NCBI RefSeq assembly: GCF_014898815.1
Contig: NW_026515505.1
Coordinates: forward strand, 682,001-746,000
Reading direction: 5' to 3'
Origin: Panonychus citri
Taxonomy: Eukaryota > Arthropoda > Arachnida > Trombidiformes > Tetranychidae
Length of the DNA: 64,000 nucleotides
The position numbers and the translations under genes are program-made. The notes under the pieces are model-generated. The model did not search any database. It saw only the letters and a program-made list of their open reading frames with translations, and was not told the origin of the DNA. Below are positions 13,109 to 24,402 of the stretch, piece after piece; within the stretch, counting starts at the first letter, position 1, and each line of letters opens with the position of its first letter.

Positions 13109-14293
13109 ATGTTAATCTATTTCCTTTTAACTTTTAACAGTTTCCATTTGATTCAATCAACAATAACAAATTTATCAATAGTCAATGAAATCAACAATGA
13201 GGTAAGAAATTTAACTAATAATTAGCTCTTACAATTAAAAAGAATAAAAGTTTGACAATCAATTAATTGTTAATTTTTTCACTTAGAACGACCTCATTTG
13301 GAATCAATTAAGTTACAAGTAAGTTAATCAAGTATCTAAATCAAGAGAAGATGTAATTGTTTGCTTAATTACAGAGAAAATTGGCCTTACAATCAATCTA
13401 ATCATGAGAGGAAATTAATTAGAAGACAAAATGTTGCATCGACTTGTGGTATTAACAATTAACCTTAATCATAATCGAAAGAAAATTAAACTCACTAATC
13501 CATTTTGAATCATTTCTAAATATGATTAGATTGTGGCCTCGAGAATTGGTCAGATCGGATTGTCGGTGGATCTGAGGTTAATCCAAAGCATCGGTACCCT
13601 TGGTTAATTGCGATTAGATTTGCAGGTCGATCAATTATCTGCGGCGGAGCTTTAATTGATTCCCAATACATATTGACCGCTGCCCATTGTTTGGTCGGAC
13701 TTGAAGCCAATGAGATCGACATATTGATCGGCTGTCATGATGTCCGTCGAGTTGATTGTAAAGTCCATTCAGTGGAAAGGATAATTTCCCATCCGAATTA
13801 CAGTCGTCGTTATCACGAGAATGATATTGGACTAATTAAATTAACTAATCGAGTTACATATTCATCAACTGTTCGTCCAGCATGTCTACCGTCCCCCTCA
13901 TCATCACCAGCGGTCAGCGGATCAAAAAATCAGCCCTTAATTGTGGCTGGTTGGGGCTACATGGAGCAAGGAGGATTAGCAAGTGATGTCCTAAGACATA
14001 CAACAGTTAATTATGTTGATAAATCAACTTGTCGATCATCATATCCATCATCTTATATCACTGATAAAAACTTTTGCGCCTCAACAATTAACTCAGACGC
14101 TTGTCAAGGTGATTCCGGTGGACCTGCAATGAAACGTAATCAATTTAATCGTATTGAATTAACTGGAATCATTTCATTTGGTCGGGGATGTGGTAACACC
14201 GATTCCCCTGGAGTTTACACCGATGTAGTTAAATATCTTGATTGGATTGCAATTAACTCACAATTTGCTGGATGCTTTTCATCAAGTATTTAG
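13109..14293 (+). CDS. Secreted trypsin-like serine protease
   Basis: Four exons (13109-13201, 13287-13318, 13375-13448, 13530-14293) give 320 residues in frame. The start ATG at 13109 opens a hydrophobic signal peptide (MLIYFLLTFNSFHLIQS). A short polar pro-region follows, ending in TCDCG and activation site R76-I77 (DRIVGG). The S1 domain has His119 in LTAAHC, Asp165 in ENDIGL and Ser262 in GDSGGP. Asp256, six residues before the Ser, predicts cleavage after Arg/Lys. There is no CLIP domain. Single-chain secreted proteases of this type serve in digestion, clotting or immune cascades; the role here is open. A donor-like GT at 14286, just before the stop, could join this gene to the neighbour (see findings). 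Confidence 0.9.
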
Positions 14294-14379
14294 ATGAACA
14301 CCATTTCCACCACCAACAATTAACTCTAATCAATTTAAAATAATCTATTCTAGACTCTGATGATAATACCAAGGAGAAA

Positions 14380-15658
14380 ATGATTTCGGGAAGATGTGGA
14401 TTAGTTAAATCAAAGGTTCGACAGACTCGAGTTGTTGGTGGTCAAGCAAATCCACAGATTAATTATCCTTGGACTGTAAATTAACTAATACAAATGATAC
14501 ACAAAAAAAAAGTCAATCAACTAATTGTCTTTTCTTTCATCCATTAGGCTGCAATTGGATATAAAGGACAATTAATCGGAGCTGGAACCTTGATACAATC
14601 AAATCTAATTCTGACCACTGCATCACTGATTAGACCAATGTATTAATCGTATTATCTGAGTGACCATTTTTTTTTTATTCTTTTCTCAAATGATTTAACT
14701 TCTGTTGATTTTTTGTTGATTGTTGATGATTTTTTCTCTCTTCTCCCTTTGTATCATATTCAGAATTGAATCTCATGATTATAATGTTAGACAATTGTTG
14801 GTCATCTTGGGCGCTTTTGACATAACCCAACGTGAAAATGACCGTCGATCATTTCAAGTGTCAAGGGTCATCATTCATCCAAATCATTCACTGACCAACC
14901 GTTATAAAAATGATTACGCCATTTTAATTTTATCCTCATCATCTGAATTTACTCCCATTTGTTTACCCTCGGCGGATTCACCTTATCCTGTAAATTACAA
15001 TGTCCGGTCACTTGGTTGGGGACGGACAACAACAAGTAAGAAATGACCAATCATCCGAATCGATTTGACCCTCCCACACATTGTCCACCTAATCCTCCTC
15101 CTCCTCATCCTCCCACAACAACAACAACAACAACAAAAGATACACAACAATTTATTAAATTAGTTAGTTAATCAAATGAAGATATAAATTATCTGATGAC
15201 CAACAATCTCAGTGGTCAGTTTGTGTCAATGCCTTTCAATTAATAGTAACTAAAGTTACTTTTTCTGTTAATCATTTTGTTAATTAACAGGTTCAGGTGG
15301 ATCAAATTCATTGAGATATGTTGATCTTAAATTAACTGATCGATCTAATTGTTTACAATATTATTCAAACAATTTAAGTAATGATCAATTCTGTGCTTCC
15401 GGATACAATAAAGGTCCTTGTAATGTGAGTTGTTGGACAATCAAAATATCAACAATTTACTAATCATTTATTGTATTTTTCTAGGGCGATGAAGGTGGAC
15501 CATTAATGATACAATTTAATCAACAATACTATTTAGCTGGACTCTATTCCCATGTCCATCCAAATCAACCTTGTGGTCAACAGGGTTCACCAAGTTTATT
15601 TACTGATACAAGACATGGACTTGATTGGATTCATAAGATTATGTATTCAAATCAGTGA
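14380..15658 (+). CDS. Serine protease homologue, catalytically dead
   Basis: Exons 14380-14475, 14548-14639, 14764-15035, 15291-15424 and 15485-15658 join in phase to 255 residues starting MISGRCGLVK and RVVGGQ. The fold is chymotrypsin-like, but the His site reads LTTASL (Ser58 instead of His), the Ser site reads GDEGGP (Glu201 instead of Ser), and the specificity position is Gly instead of Asp. Asp113 of the triad is kept (KNDYAIL). The Cys pair that normally brackets the active His is also gone, so the loss is old and coordinated. All splice sites and the frame are intact, which argues for a maintained non-enzymatic homologue. No signal peptide follows the ATG at 14380, so the real 5' end may lie in an upstream exon. 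It begins only 86 bases after the stop of the active protease. Confidence 0.8.
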
Positions 15659-18650
15659 TTTGATTTTGCTGAATTAAATTAAACCGATTTGAGGAAATCA
15701 AATCAAAAGAGAAACTTTGAAAGTGATTTGATATTTTCCAAAGTTAATCAGTTATCGTAAAAGTTGATAAAGAAAAAGACAATTAATGAGTAGGCTGGTA
15801 ACTGTAATTGTCCACAATTTACAAGCAATCATAATAATCAACCACCGTTCAAGTGACAATAAGTGTAAATAATTTATGTTCATAATATTTGAACAATTTG
15901 TTAACTATAATTGTCCCGTTTTTTTGGTTAAAAATGTTCACAAAATGATGGATATCGAGATGAGGATAACAACAAAAAAAACGAACCAAAATTTGAGTAT
16001 AAAAATATAACAATTTACTTATTGTTAATTCACTCGAATTTGTCTCATCTCGTCTTGTGGACTTGTTGTTATTGTCGAAGGTCGGATTTTGTCGGTCGAC
16101 CCTCAGGACTTGGTTAAAGGACAAAAGGACACACAATAGATTAGCTTATTTGCATGGGCGTTTTTTTCTCTCTCTTTTCGAACTCATTGTTTTGTCTTTC
16201 ATTCGCCGATCATATGTATACACTTATACTCCCCCTCGAAAACTGGCCTTGGTCAATAGTTCGTAAAGGTAACAAATGAGTATCTTCCTGTTTTTCTGAC
16301 TTTTTCTATTGTTTATCTCGACATATACACGCTCACAGTGAACGGTACATTACCGACGACAGCCCACTTTTGTTGGCCCGTTTTTATCGCTCATTTTCAT
16401 ATTATTACTTTACCATAATGATCAGTTTTTATCGTGTGTTTGGTTAATCAATATTAAATTAAAAAGTCCAATTTTATTATTAAAATGTCCAAACTCGTGA
16501 ATCGAATCGCCTAAAGGTAATATAATCGCTACCATTGAATTAATTGTAATCAAACAGTTGAATGATTTTCTCAATTGGTGTTGGTTATTTGTGTGATTAA
16601 TAAACCTTGAAATTGAAATGATTACAATTTAAGCTAATCAATTATTTCAACATTTACAAGTTAATTTGATTGTTTGGTTAAATCAACTAAATCTTCAACT
16701 GATTTTGTTCAATTAAATCTCATCTATGTGCAAGTTATGCTAATGATTTAATTGTCTTAATATTTTGGTATTTAAGAAACAATTAACTTGTCATATCAAA
16801 TTAATTGTGATGATCAAGTTAGATAATCAAATGAAATCAAATAATCTGAATAATTTACTGAGCTTTTACTGGTGGAATCAGTTGAATTATTTTAACAATT
16901 AGATAATTAAATTCATTGATTTAATTGTGAATCAAATCTTTTGGTAAGTTAATCATAATTAAATTGGAAAATGAAAAATCAACCAATGTAATCATGTAAT
17001 CATCAGTTACGAGATTGTAAACACAAATTGACAACTTTTTTAAAATTGATTTGATTGATCACAACAACAATTTAACCAGTAACAATCAAGGTGTCCATGA
17101 ACAGATAACAACAATCAGGAACACAATTAAAATGCAACAATCAAAATCTCCCAGCAGATTAATCAAATTGTCTCAGTAACAAAAGTGACAAAAGTTGACA
17201 AAGATACGAAAATAAAAAAGCGCCTTAACTTGATTCTCACTTTAATCAACATGTTAATTTAATTGTAATCAAGAGAAAGTAGAGAAATTGAAAAATGATT
17301 AACAATCAATTTAAATTGTCAAATTTTGATTGGAAAATTAAAAATGTCAATGAAATGATTGATCAGTGAAAGAAAACAAATTCAATCTCCTTAATCCCAG
17401 TTGCGGTTTTAAATTACTTGACATTTTAATTGTAACAATCAACTGATTGTAATTTAGATCCAAACTTGACTAATCAATTGTTTCTACTGTAATTGGTGAA
17501 TATTTAAATGTTTAACTGTCATTTAATCATTGATATTAATGAATTAACATATAAGAGGAAACAAAGTTAATCAAGTAAATCAACTGATTGATTAAACTTT
17601 TACTCAACAATTAAACAATCACTCTGATTGTAAACAATTGGAATCAAGTTAATCATCACTGTTAGATGATTAAATTGTCAATGATTAACTATTTTCCTCC
17701 CTAATTGTTGCTTTACAATTGGTTAATGGTTAAGTTAACCAACTCCTCCTAAATCCTATAGGAACCAATAGAAATGAAGTAAATTAAATTATCCACTTTT
17801 AAAGTTGATTACAATCAACTGATTGTAATCATAATCATCTTAATCATTTGAATTGGTCACTTGGGTATAATTGTAACTCTGATAATCATCAATGATTGTT
17901 ACAGATTATAATTCAATTTATTTATATCATAATCAAATTAATGACACTGTTCAAACATTGAACAATTTATTGATTATCCTTTTGATTAAACTAATTTAGT
18001 TTAGTAACAATTTAGTTAATCACTTTAATCATTTTTTCCTCTCTTGTTAATCATAATTTTGTAACCATTGATTAATTTATTTTTAGCTTGAAATTTTAAT
18101 TGTTGTCATGATTAAGGTTAATTTTATATTGTTAATTGTAATCTTTTTTTCTTGACAATTTAGTTAATTGTAAGTTGTTGATTGTTGAAACTTTATCAAT
18201 TGTAATCAGGACAAGTTTAATTTTACTTGATTATATAAGTTTTATTTAAGTCAATTAATTGCTGCTAATTAATGACAGTGATAATTATACAATGTAATGA
18301 TGGTAACAAACTAGATTAATTTAAATTGTTGTTACCACAATTAACACAATATCATTATGAAAATGATAATCATGTTGTAATTATGATAATAATTAAGTTG
18401 ATTGTTGTTAATGATTTAGATTTGATTTAGTTTAATGTTTACTACAAAAATTTAACTGATTATTATCAATTGTTTGGTAATTATTTGATTCTGTTTATTA
18501 ATCATCATCTTAATTGTTACATTTGATTTGTTACTAAATCCAACTAATCATTTTCATACTTTCTCATGGTTAATTTATTTGCTTAATAAATTGTTAATAT
18601 TGATTGTGAGAGTAACAATTAACTTTAATTGTGATATACAAAATGCAAAC

Positions 18651-18658
18651 CGTGGGAA
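18651..18658 (+). promoter_or_regulatory. Su(H)/CSL-type site
   Basis: CGTGGGAA, an exact match to the high-affinity Su(H) (CSL) consensus, 3.7 kb upstream of the Hey start. Hey genes are classical Notch targets, so the site is plausible, but binding is inference. Confidence 0.4.
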
Positions 18659-19419
18659 CCAATTATCAATTCATTGATTAAATTAAATTAAATTCACTTG
18701 TTTAATTGTGACAATCATTATGTATGATTAAGCTCAATCATTTGAATTGATATTGAGCAATTTAAAATTTTCAAAATGATCAACTAATCAATAAAAGTTA
18801 ATGTGCCGATTAATTGTTGATTAATCAACCTTGATTAATTAGATTAATTAAATTTCAACCAATTTTAAACAATCAGTCCACAATTGAAAACCCAAAAATT
18901 AGTTGATCCAAATTAACAATTAAATTAAAGTTTCCAATCAAAATAAAGAGTGATAACTTTTCATTGAAACAATTTACTAATCATACCAACGACAATTTAT
19001 TCAAACAGTAAACTAATCAACAACAATCAAGGCTTAAAAATTAACTAACGATCAACAATGAAAAATGGAAAAATCAACAATCAGATTGACAATTAGCGAT
19101 TCGATTGATACAAAATGAAAAATGGAAAGTTGATCCTAATCAATACCTCGAGATAATGACAACCATCAACAATCAGAGTGATGATTAGTAAATGATGATA
19201 ATCAAATTGGTGTAATAACAATTTAAAGATAAACTAATAACAATCAGTGAGGAAAAAAAAAGTTTCCAATGGCGGAGACACAATTTATCAACCTGAGCGT
19301 GTGTAGGGTGGGTTTTTTTTTCGGGGGTGGAAAAGGTAACAAGTAGTTGATTGTGATGATGATTACGAAGATGATTAAGATGATGATGATACAATTTCAA
19401 TTGAAATCTTAAATTGTTA

Positions 19420-19425
19420 CGCGTG
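19420..19425 (-). promoter_or_regulatory. Class C site (CACGCG)
   Basis: CGCGTG on plus, CACGCG on minus: the word bound by Hairy/Hey-type repressors. Two more copies lie at 20412-20417 and 21758-21763, the last about 600 bases upstream of the Hey ATG. They could mediate autorepression; inference only. Confidence 0.3.
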
Positions 19426-19501
19426 AAAAAATTAACTTTTAATACGAGAGGAGGTTCAGGTTGTGGTGGTGGTGGTGGTGATTGTGGGAGGGAAGTGAGA
19501 C

Positions 19502-19509
19502 CGTGGGAA
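19502..19509 (+). promoter_or_regulatory. Su(H)/CSL-type site, second copy
   Basis: Second exact CGTGGGAA, 2.9 kb upstream of the Hey ATG and in the same orientation as the one at 18651. Confidence 0.4.
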
Positions 19510-21920
19510 AATTTTTTTCTTTCTCTCTCTTTCTTACCTTTTCTCTTAGTTGATAGTAATCATGAAGATGAGGATGATAATGATGATGTGATGATGAAGA
19601 TGATGATAAGTATGTTTCATTCAAGTAAAACGAGTAAGGAAACTTTTTCATGCTACTGGAACTTTTTTTGTTCAGTAAGTAAATTTACCACCTCCGTGGT
19701 TTTTTTTACCTCCCTCTTGCCTGAGGGCATTTACTATTTATATCATCATTATTATCTTCATCATCTTCACCTTGATTGTGGTTAAGATGATGTTCACCTT
19801 AGCACCCAGGTAATCATTGGGAAGATAATGATGCGGATGATAATTTAAACTCCAGGGTCAAGGCTCTTGATAAATCTTGTCAATGTCATCGACAAAGGTT
19901 ATCATCTCTGTCTTTTCATCATCATCATCATCATTATCATCCTCATCTTCATGATGGAAATCATCTTGGATCATTTCCCAACAATCTAATTTCAAGTTAA
20001 TTGTTTAGATTTTGTCGCTCGAGTTAATTTTTTTTTGTTACTCTTGCTGTTTAAGTTTATTTATGAATCGTTTTTGTTATTGACCTAAATTTTTAATCAT
20101 CTGATCAAAAGTATCACATTTGTCCAGTTAGTTAACTAGTTAGTTAGTTAATTGTTGCCTTTTTCTTGCTCTATGTTATCTTATAAGGTCAATTTGATTT
20201 GATTGTGATTTGTGATCTTTTTTTTTTACCCTTTGATTGGTATGATTTTTTTATCTACTTCCTTTACTGGTCAATGAATATTGATTGTTACAAGCGGATC
20301 AATTTAATCAGCTGATCTGATCAGTTGATTGTTTTTTTTATTTGTTATGATCATTGCTGGACGACAATTGAAATCATTCAGATTGTACAATGATTACTAT
20401 TGTTACGTAAACGCGTGTCTTGTATATTTTTATTTCCTTTAATTTTTGTCCAAGTTAATTGTGATTATCTTGATTCAGAATTGTAATCAAATATTTGGAG
20501 TGAAAATTAATGTCCAATAGTTGAAAAGGGTTGGGGATCAATATTTGATTTCGAGTAAAAAACAAACTGTTCCCTTTATTGTCCAATAGATTTGTCCAGT
20601 GATTTATTGGACAATTTGATTTTCCATTGATTAGAATTATAATTTCAATTGATAATCAATCGCGGGTCCAATAGTTAATTTGATTCCTTTTTCGACTAAT
20701 CAAAGCACCAATCAATTAATACCTTCATCCCAATAGATTTCAACCATCGATTGAAAATAAGTTTACCAAATATTAGCAAATTGATTCCAATAATGAAACA
20801 AAAATACAATCATTAATAAATTTCTTTCCATTATATTCTCCCAGCAGATAATTAACTAATTAGTGAAATGAATCATCTTCAAGTAAACAATTCTCACCAA
20901 GAAACCAATAAAATCCTTAGGCCTAAGGATTAGTCACATAACCATTTCGACGGCCAAATTGATCATAATTATCACGAGTAATTGTTGATTGATATTCTTA
21001 TTTTCAATCAAATATTGATGAATACCCATGATAAAAGTTTAACTAACATAATTATGGATCCAAATGAGCGGATGAAATGGATCATCATGTTTACCTAAAT
21101 AGGAAAAAAAAAGAAAACAATTAGACTTTCCCATGGAATCGGACAAATATTATATCATTTATATCACTTATAATTGGAACATTAAATTGACTATATTTTT
21201 CCCTTTTGTTCCATTTTATCAAATTGCCAGAGAGAAAAAATGAAGTAAAAGAAAACAAAAGGGAGAAAGACACACTTACCATATAGAACACGAGTCGTGA
21301 GATGTTGAGTTGATCCATTTTCTCAAAGATCCATAATCATCAATATCTTTTACTCTTTTCACCTCAATAGAGAAAAGATTTTGTCAAAATTTGTTCTATC
21401 CCAAACCTCGAGATGATCTGAGAAAACAGAGAGGCAAAAGAAAACCAATAAATGATGATGAAGATAAAAAGATAAATGAATGATAATTAAACTTTCCCAT
21501 GGATCTTATAATATGTTGTTCATGTTTAACACGAGAAAATTTAATAACAACAAAAACCGTGAGAATTTATTTCCTCACTTGTCTTACTTTTCTTTCTATG
21601 GGCGTCGACCAACATCATCACTTTTTCCCTCCTAAAAGGGGAGAGTAACCACCAATTTTCTATTAGAACATTAGGGTTACTTCCCCTTTCGAATAAGTGT
21701 CGCCACCTATTATCCAATTCGAAAAGTGGTTACATTTGTCATCTCTTTTCACTCTGACGCGTGTTTACCTTATGCATAAAGAGACACACGACTTATAACT
21801 TTTCACTTTACTCTCATCATCATCATCTCTCTTTCTTTTCTTTCTTTTTCTTTTTCTTTTTCTTTCTCTATTATTACTAGGGGCCGATTCGCTCTCTCGT
21901 CGAGTCTCACTCTTTCTCTC

Positions 21921-21956
21921 TTTATATTCACATTTCCTGATAGTCTCGTGTCAAAC
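21921..21956 (+). promoter_or_regulatory. Candidate Hey core promoter (TATA plus Inr)
   Basis: TTTATATT at 21921-21928 is followed about 28 bases later by an initiator-like TCAAAC at 21951-21956. After it comes a CT-rich, less AT-rich leader that runs to the Hey start. Spacing fits a TATA-Inr pair. No transcript evidence. Confidence 0.35.
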
Positions 21957-22364
21957 ACTCGTCGACCTCCGTTCTGTTTATTATTATCATTTTTCTCTTC
22001 ATCATCTCAACTTGAATCGAGGAAAAATTGTTTCTTCATCACCGAAAAGTAGAGAATATTTTTTTCTTTCTCTATTTTCCAACAAATTTTCACCTCTACT
22101 CTTCCCGAGAAAAAGTTCTTTTCTCTCTTATTCTAATTCTATCGTGTGTCATCTTTATTCTCTATGTGTGTCTTACCTTCCATGTCTGTGTGTTGGTCAG
22201 CATAGTTCATCATCTTCAGTGCGTGTTGCTCATCACCATCACCAACAACACACACACACACACACAGACACACAGTTAGTTATCTAACTTATTACTACCG
22301 GTGACAGAATCATCTTCAATATTGTTTTCTTTTTTTGTTAATATTTCTCTTCCTAGTCAACATC

Positions 22365-23822
22365 ATGCATCCTCTTCATCTTCACCATCAACAACAACAA
22401 CAACAACAGAATCATCAACAAATTCATCATCATGATCATCAGTCTCATCCTTCATCCTCATCTAATCATCAAGGTGATATATTGAATCGCAAACGAAGAA
22501 GAGGAATGGTAGAGAAAAAGAGACGCGACCGAATCAATGCTTCTCTCAATGAACTTCGTCGACTTGTTCCTGCCGCTTTCGAGAAGCAAGGGTCAGCTAA
22601 ACTGGAGAAAGCTGAGATTCTTCAGATGACCGTTGACCATTTACGAATGTTACATTCTAAAGGTAAGCCAGTAAATCCTATTAATTCAATTTCTCTCAAA
22701 ATTTCATGAGAAGAGAAAAAAAATCTTCCATTTCTTTTCTATTCTTTTGTTTTCTCAAATTCTTTTTTCTTTTCTTCTCTTTTAGGTTTTGATACATTTT
22801 CATTCGATCCTCATTCATTTGCAATGGAATATCATAGAATCGGTTTCCATGAGTGTATTAAACAAGTTGAAAATTATCTCTCTAGTTGCGAAGGCCTTGA
22901 TCATCATGATCCATTGAGATTCCGTCTTTTCACTCACCTTAATCGTTACGCTTCTCAGCGAGAATCTTTTCTCAAATTAGCTTCAACTGCCACTTGGAAT
23001 CCTAAAGCATTTACAACTCCCTCACAATTTATTCCAATCTCTAATTCAACAACAACTACCTCATCAACTTCATCCTCATCATCAGCAAGTTCGGCAACAA
23101 TTACCACTGGAATTGATCCCGTCGCACCTTCGGCAACTCCGGTGTCAACAGCATCCGGTGAAAATGTAAACATTTTAGATTCTAATTCACCACAATACAG
23201 TGTAAACGCTGTCAGTTCAACCGATTCAAATAATAATAATAATAATTCCGGTGGAAATCAAGTTTCAAGTGATTCATCACCAACTTCATCTTCTGGTCAT
23301 CAATCCTCACCAATGAAATCACCACCATCACCATCATCATCAAGTGAGTATTGTAATCACAACAATCTTAATCCTTTCATAAAAACCCTTAGGGTAGATT
23401 TAAGAAATTAAATCTTGATCTTAATTAGTAAATTAATCAGCTAATTAATTCAATTTTGTTCGGTTTTTTATTCACTTTTCCCACTTTAAGGTGCTTATGG
23501 TTCATCAATATCTCAAATGAGTTATCCAACTCACCAATATCCCGGTTATCATCATCCCCATCATCCAAATCATCCACATTATCCCTCTCATCCTCCACCA
23601 CCACCACCACCCCCACCCCATCATCACCATCAAATTTCCCACCATCCTCACCATCAACCACCACCACCACCACATCATCATCATCATCACAATGTACATC
23701 AATATTTACCCGCTGGTTACCCGCCCCCACCCCCATCAGCATCATTTCCAATTCATGATCAAACACAATTAACTGGAGTTAAATACTGTCGACCCTGGGG
23801 AGGAACTGAACTTGCTTATTGA
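22365..23822 (+). CDS. Hey: Hey, hairy/E(spl)-related bHLH-Orange repressor
   Basis: Notch-responsive nuclear repressor. Coding exons 22365-22662, 22786-23343 and 23491-23822 make 395 residues. After a His/Gln-rich N-terminus comes the bHLH (about 41-97) with the basic motif NRKRRRGMVEKKRRDRIN. Gly stands where Hairy proteins have Pro, which is diagnostic for Hey. Helix 2 reads GSAKLEKAEILQMTVDHL. The Orange domain (about 113-160) contains GFHECIKQVENYL and HLNRYASQRE. A Ser/Thr/Asn-rich linker and a Pro/His-rich third exon follow. The tail KYCRPWGGTELAY is the YRPW-type motif with an inserted Cys. ATG 22365 is chosen because the frame upstream has only a non-ATG codon, and an acceptor-like CCTAG lies 9 bases before it, so a 5' UTR intron is likely. 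Confidence 0.95.
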
Positions 23823-24402
23823 ACAAAAAAGAGAATAGAAAAAAAATCAAACTCGATTTAAGAAGAAAAAAGAAATCAACAAGTTGCAAATCTCTCATCA
23901 TCATCATCACCATGAAGAAAGAAAAAAAAAGAATTCAATCAACTGAATAACCACAATTACTCTTCAATAACCAAATTCAACAATTTAAACAAATTATCTT
24001 TTAAATTTCAATTGTTCTTCGTTAATTTCGCTAATCAACTAATTGAGAAGTTCAAACAAAACGATTTTCGCAACTCAAATGAGAGAGAACAAAAAGTCAC
24101 GTGGTTTTGAGAGACTAGTGTGGAGTCGATACAACATCAAGTCTACAGAATCATCTTCCCTTTTGTATGTTACACATCAACATCATTTTCCAGGTAAGAG
24201 AATCTTTTATGTTAACATGATGATATTTACTAAATTGTGAATCAATTTTATCTATTTCTCTCTAACAGTGTGTCTTAATTGTTACTCTAAAAGAACAAGC
24301 CAAAAGTGAATCCTTGTTTACTTCAACTCTAGAAAAGGAAATATTTTTTTTTACTCTTTTTCCATATTCTCATATTTATATATTTTAACAACAACAACAA
24401 CT
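23823..24402. other. Hey 3' UTR / MetRS 5' region
   Basis: AT-rich spacer between Hey and methionyl-tRNA synthetase on the same strand. No AATAAA was seen after Hey. A TATA-like TTTATATATTTTAA lies at about 24374-24388, too close to the MetRS ATG to be certain. A possible donor (CAGGTAAGAG at about 24191) could mark a MetRS leader exon. Confidence 0.45.

Larger units (their letters stand above)
15659..22364. other. Long spacer upstream of Hey
   Basis: About 6.7 kb without a convincing coding exon. It contains a less AT-rich patch at about 16030-16400 ending in a donor-like AAAG/GTAACA at 16267 (a possible non-coding first exon) and CATC/GATG-rich simple sequence at about 19330-19960. A pyrimidine-rich leader of Hey follows at about 21800-22364. 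Two Su(H)-type words and three CACGCG words lie in the right half; they are listed separately. A splice acceptor (CTTCCTAG at 22355-22356) sits just before the Hey ATG, so part of this may be a 5' UTR intron. Confidence 0.5.

Noticed and set aside
16148..16155. Octamer ATTTGCAT (POU-type site)
   Set aside because: Single AT-rich word, expected often in this composition.
19414..19785. Frame with GGSGCGGGGGDCG start
   Set aside because: Simple GGT and GATGAT repeats; start codon not ATG, no splice context.
22012..22287. Two overlapping plus frames upstream of Hey
   Set aside because: CT-rich leader with CAC repeats, no family similarity; better read as 5' UTR.
23437..23766. Antisense Asp/Val-rich frame opposite Hey
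   Set aside because: Shadow of the Pro/His-rich third Hey exon.
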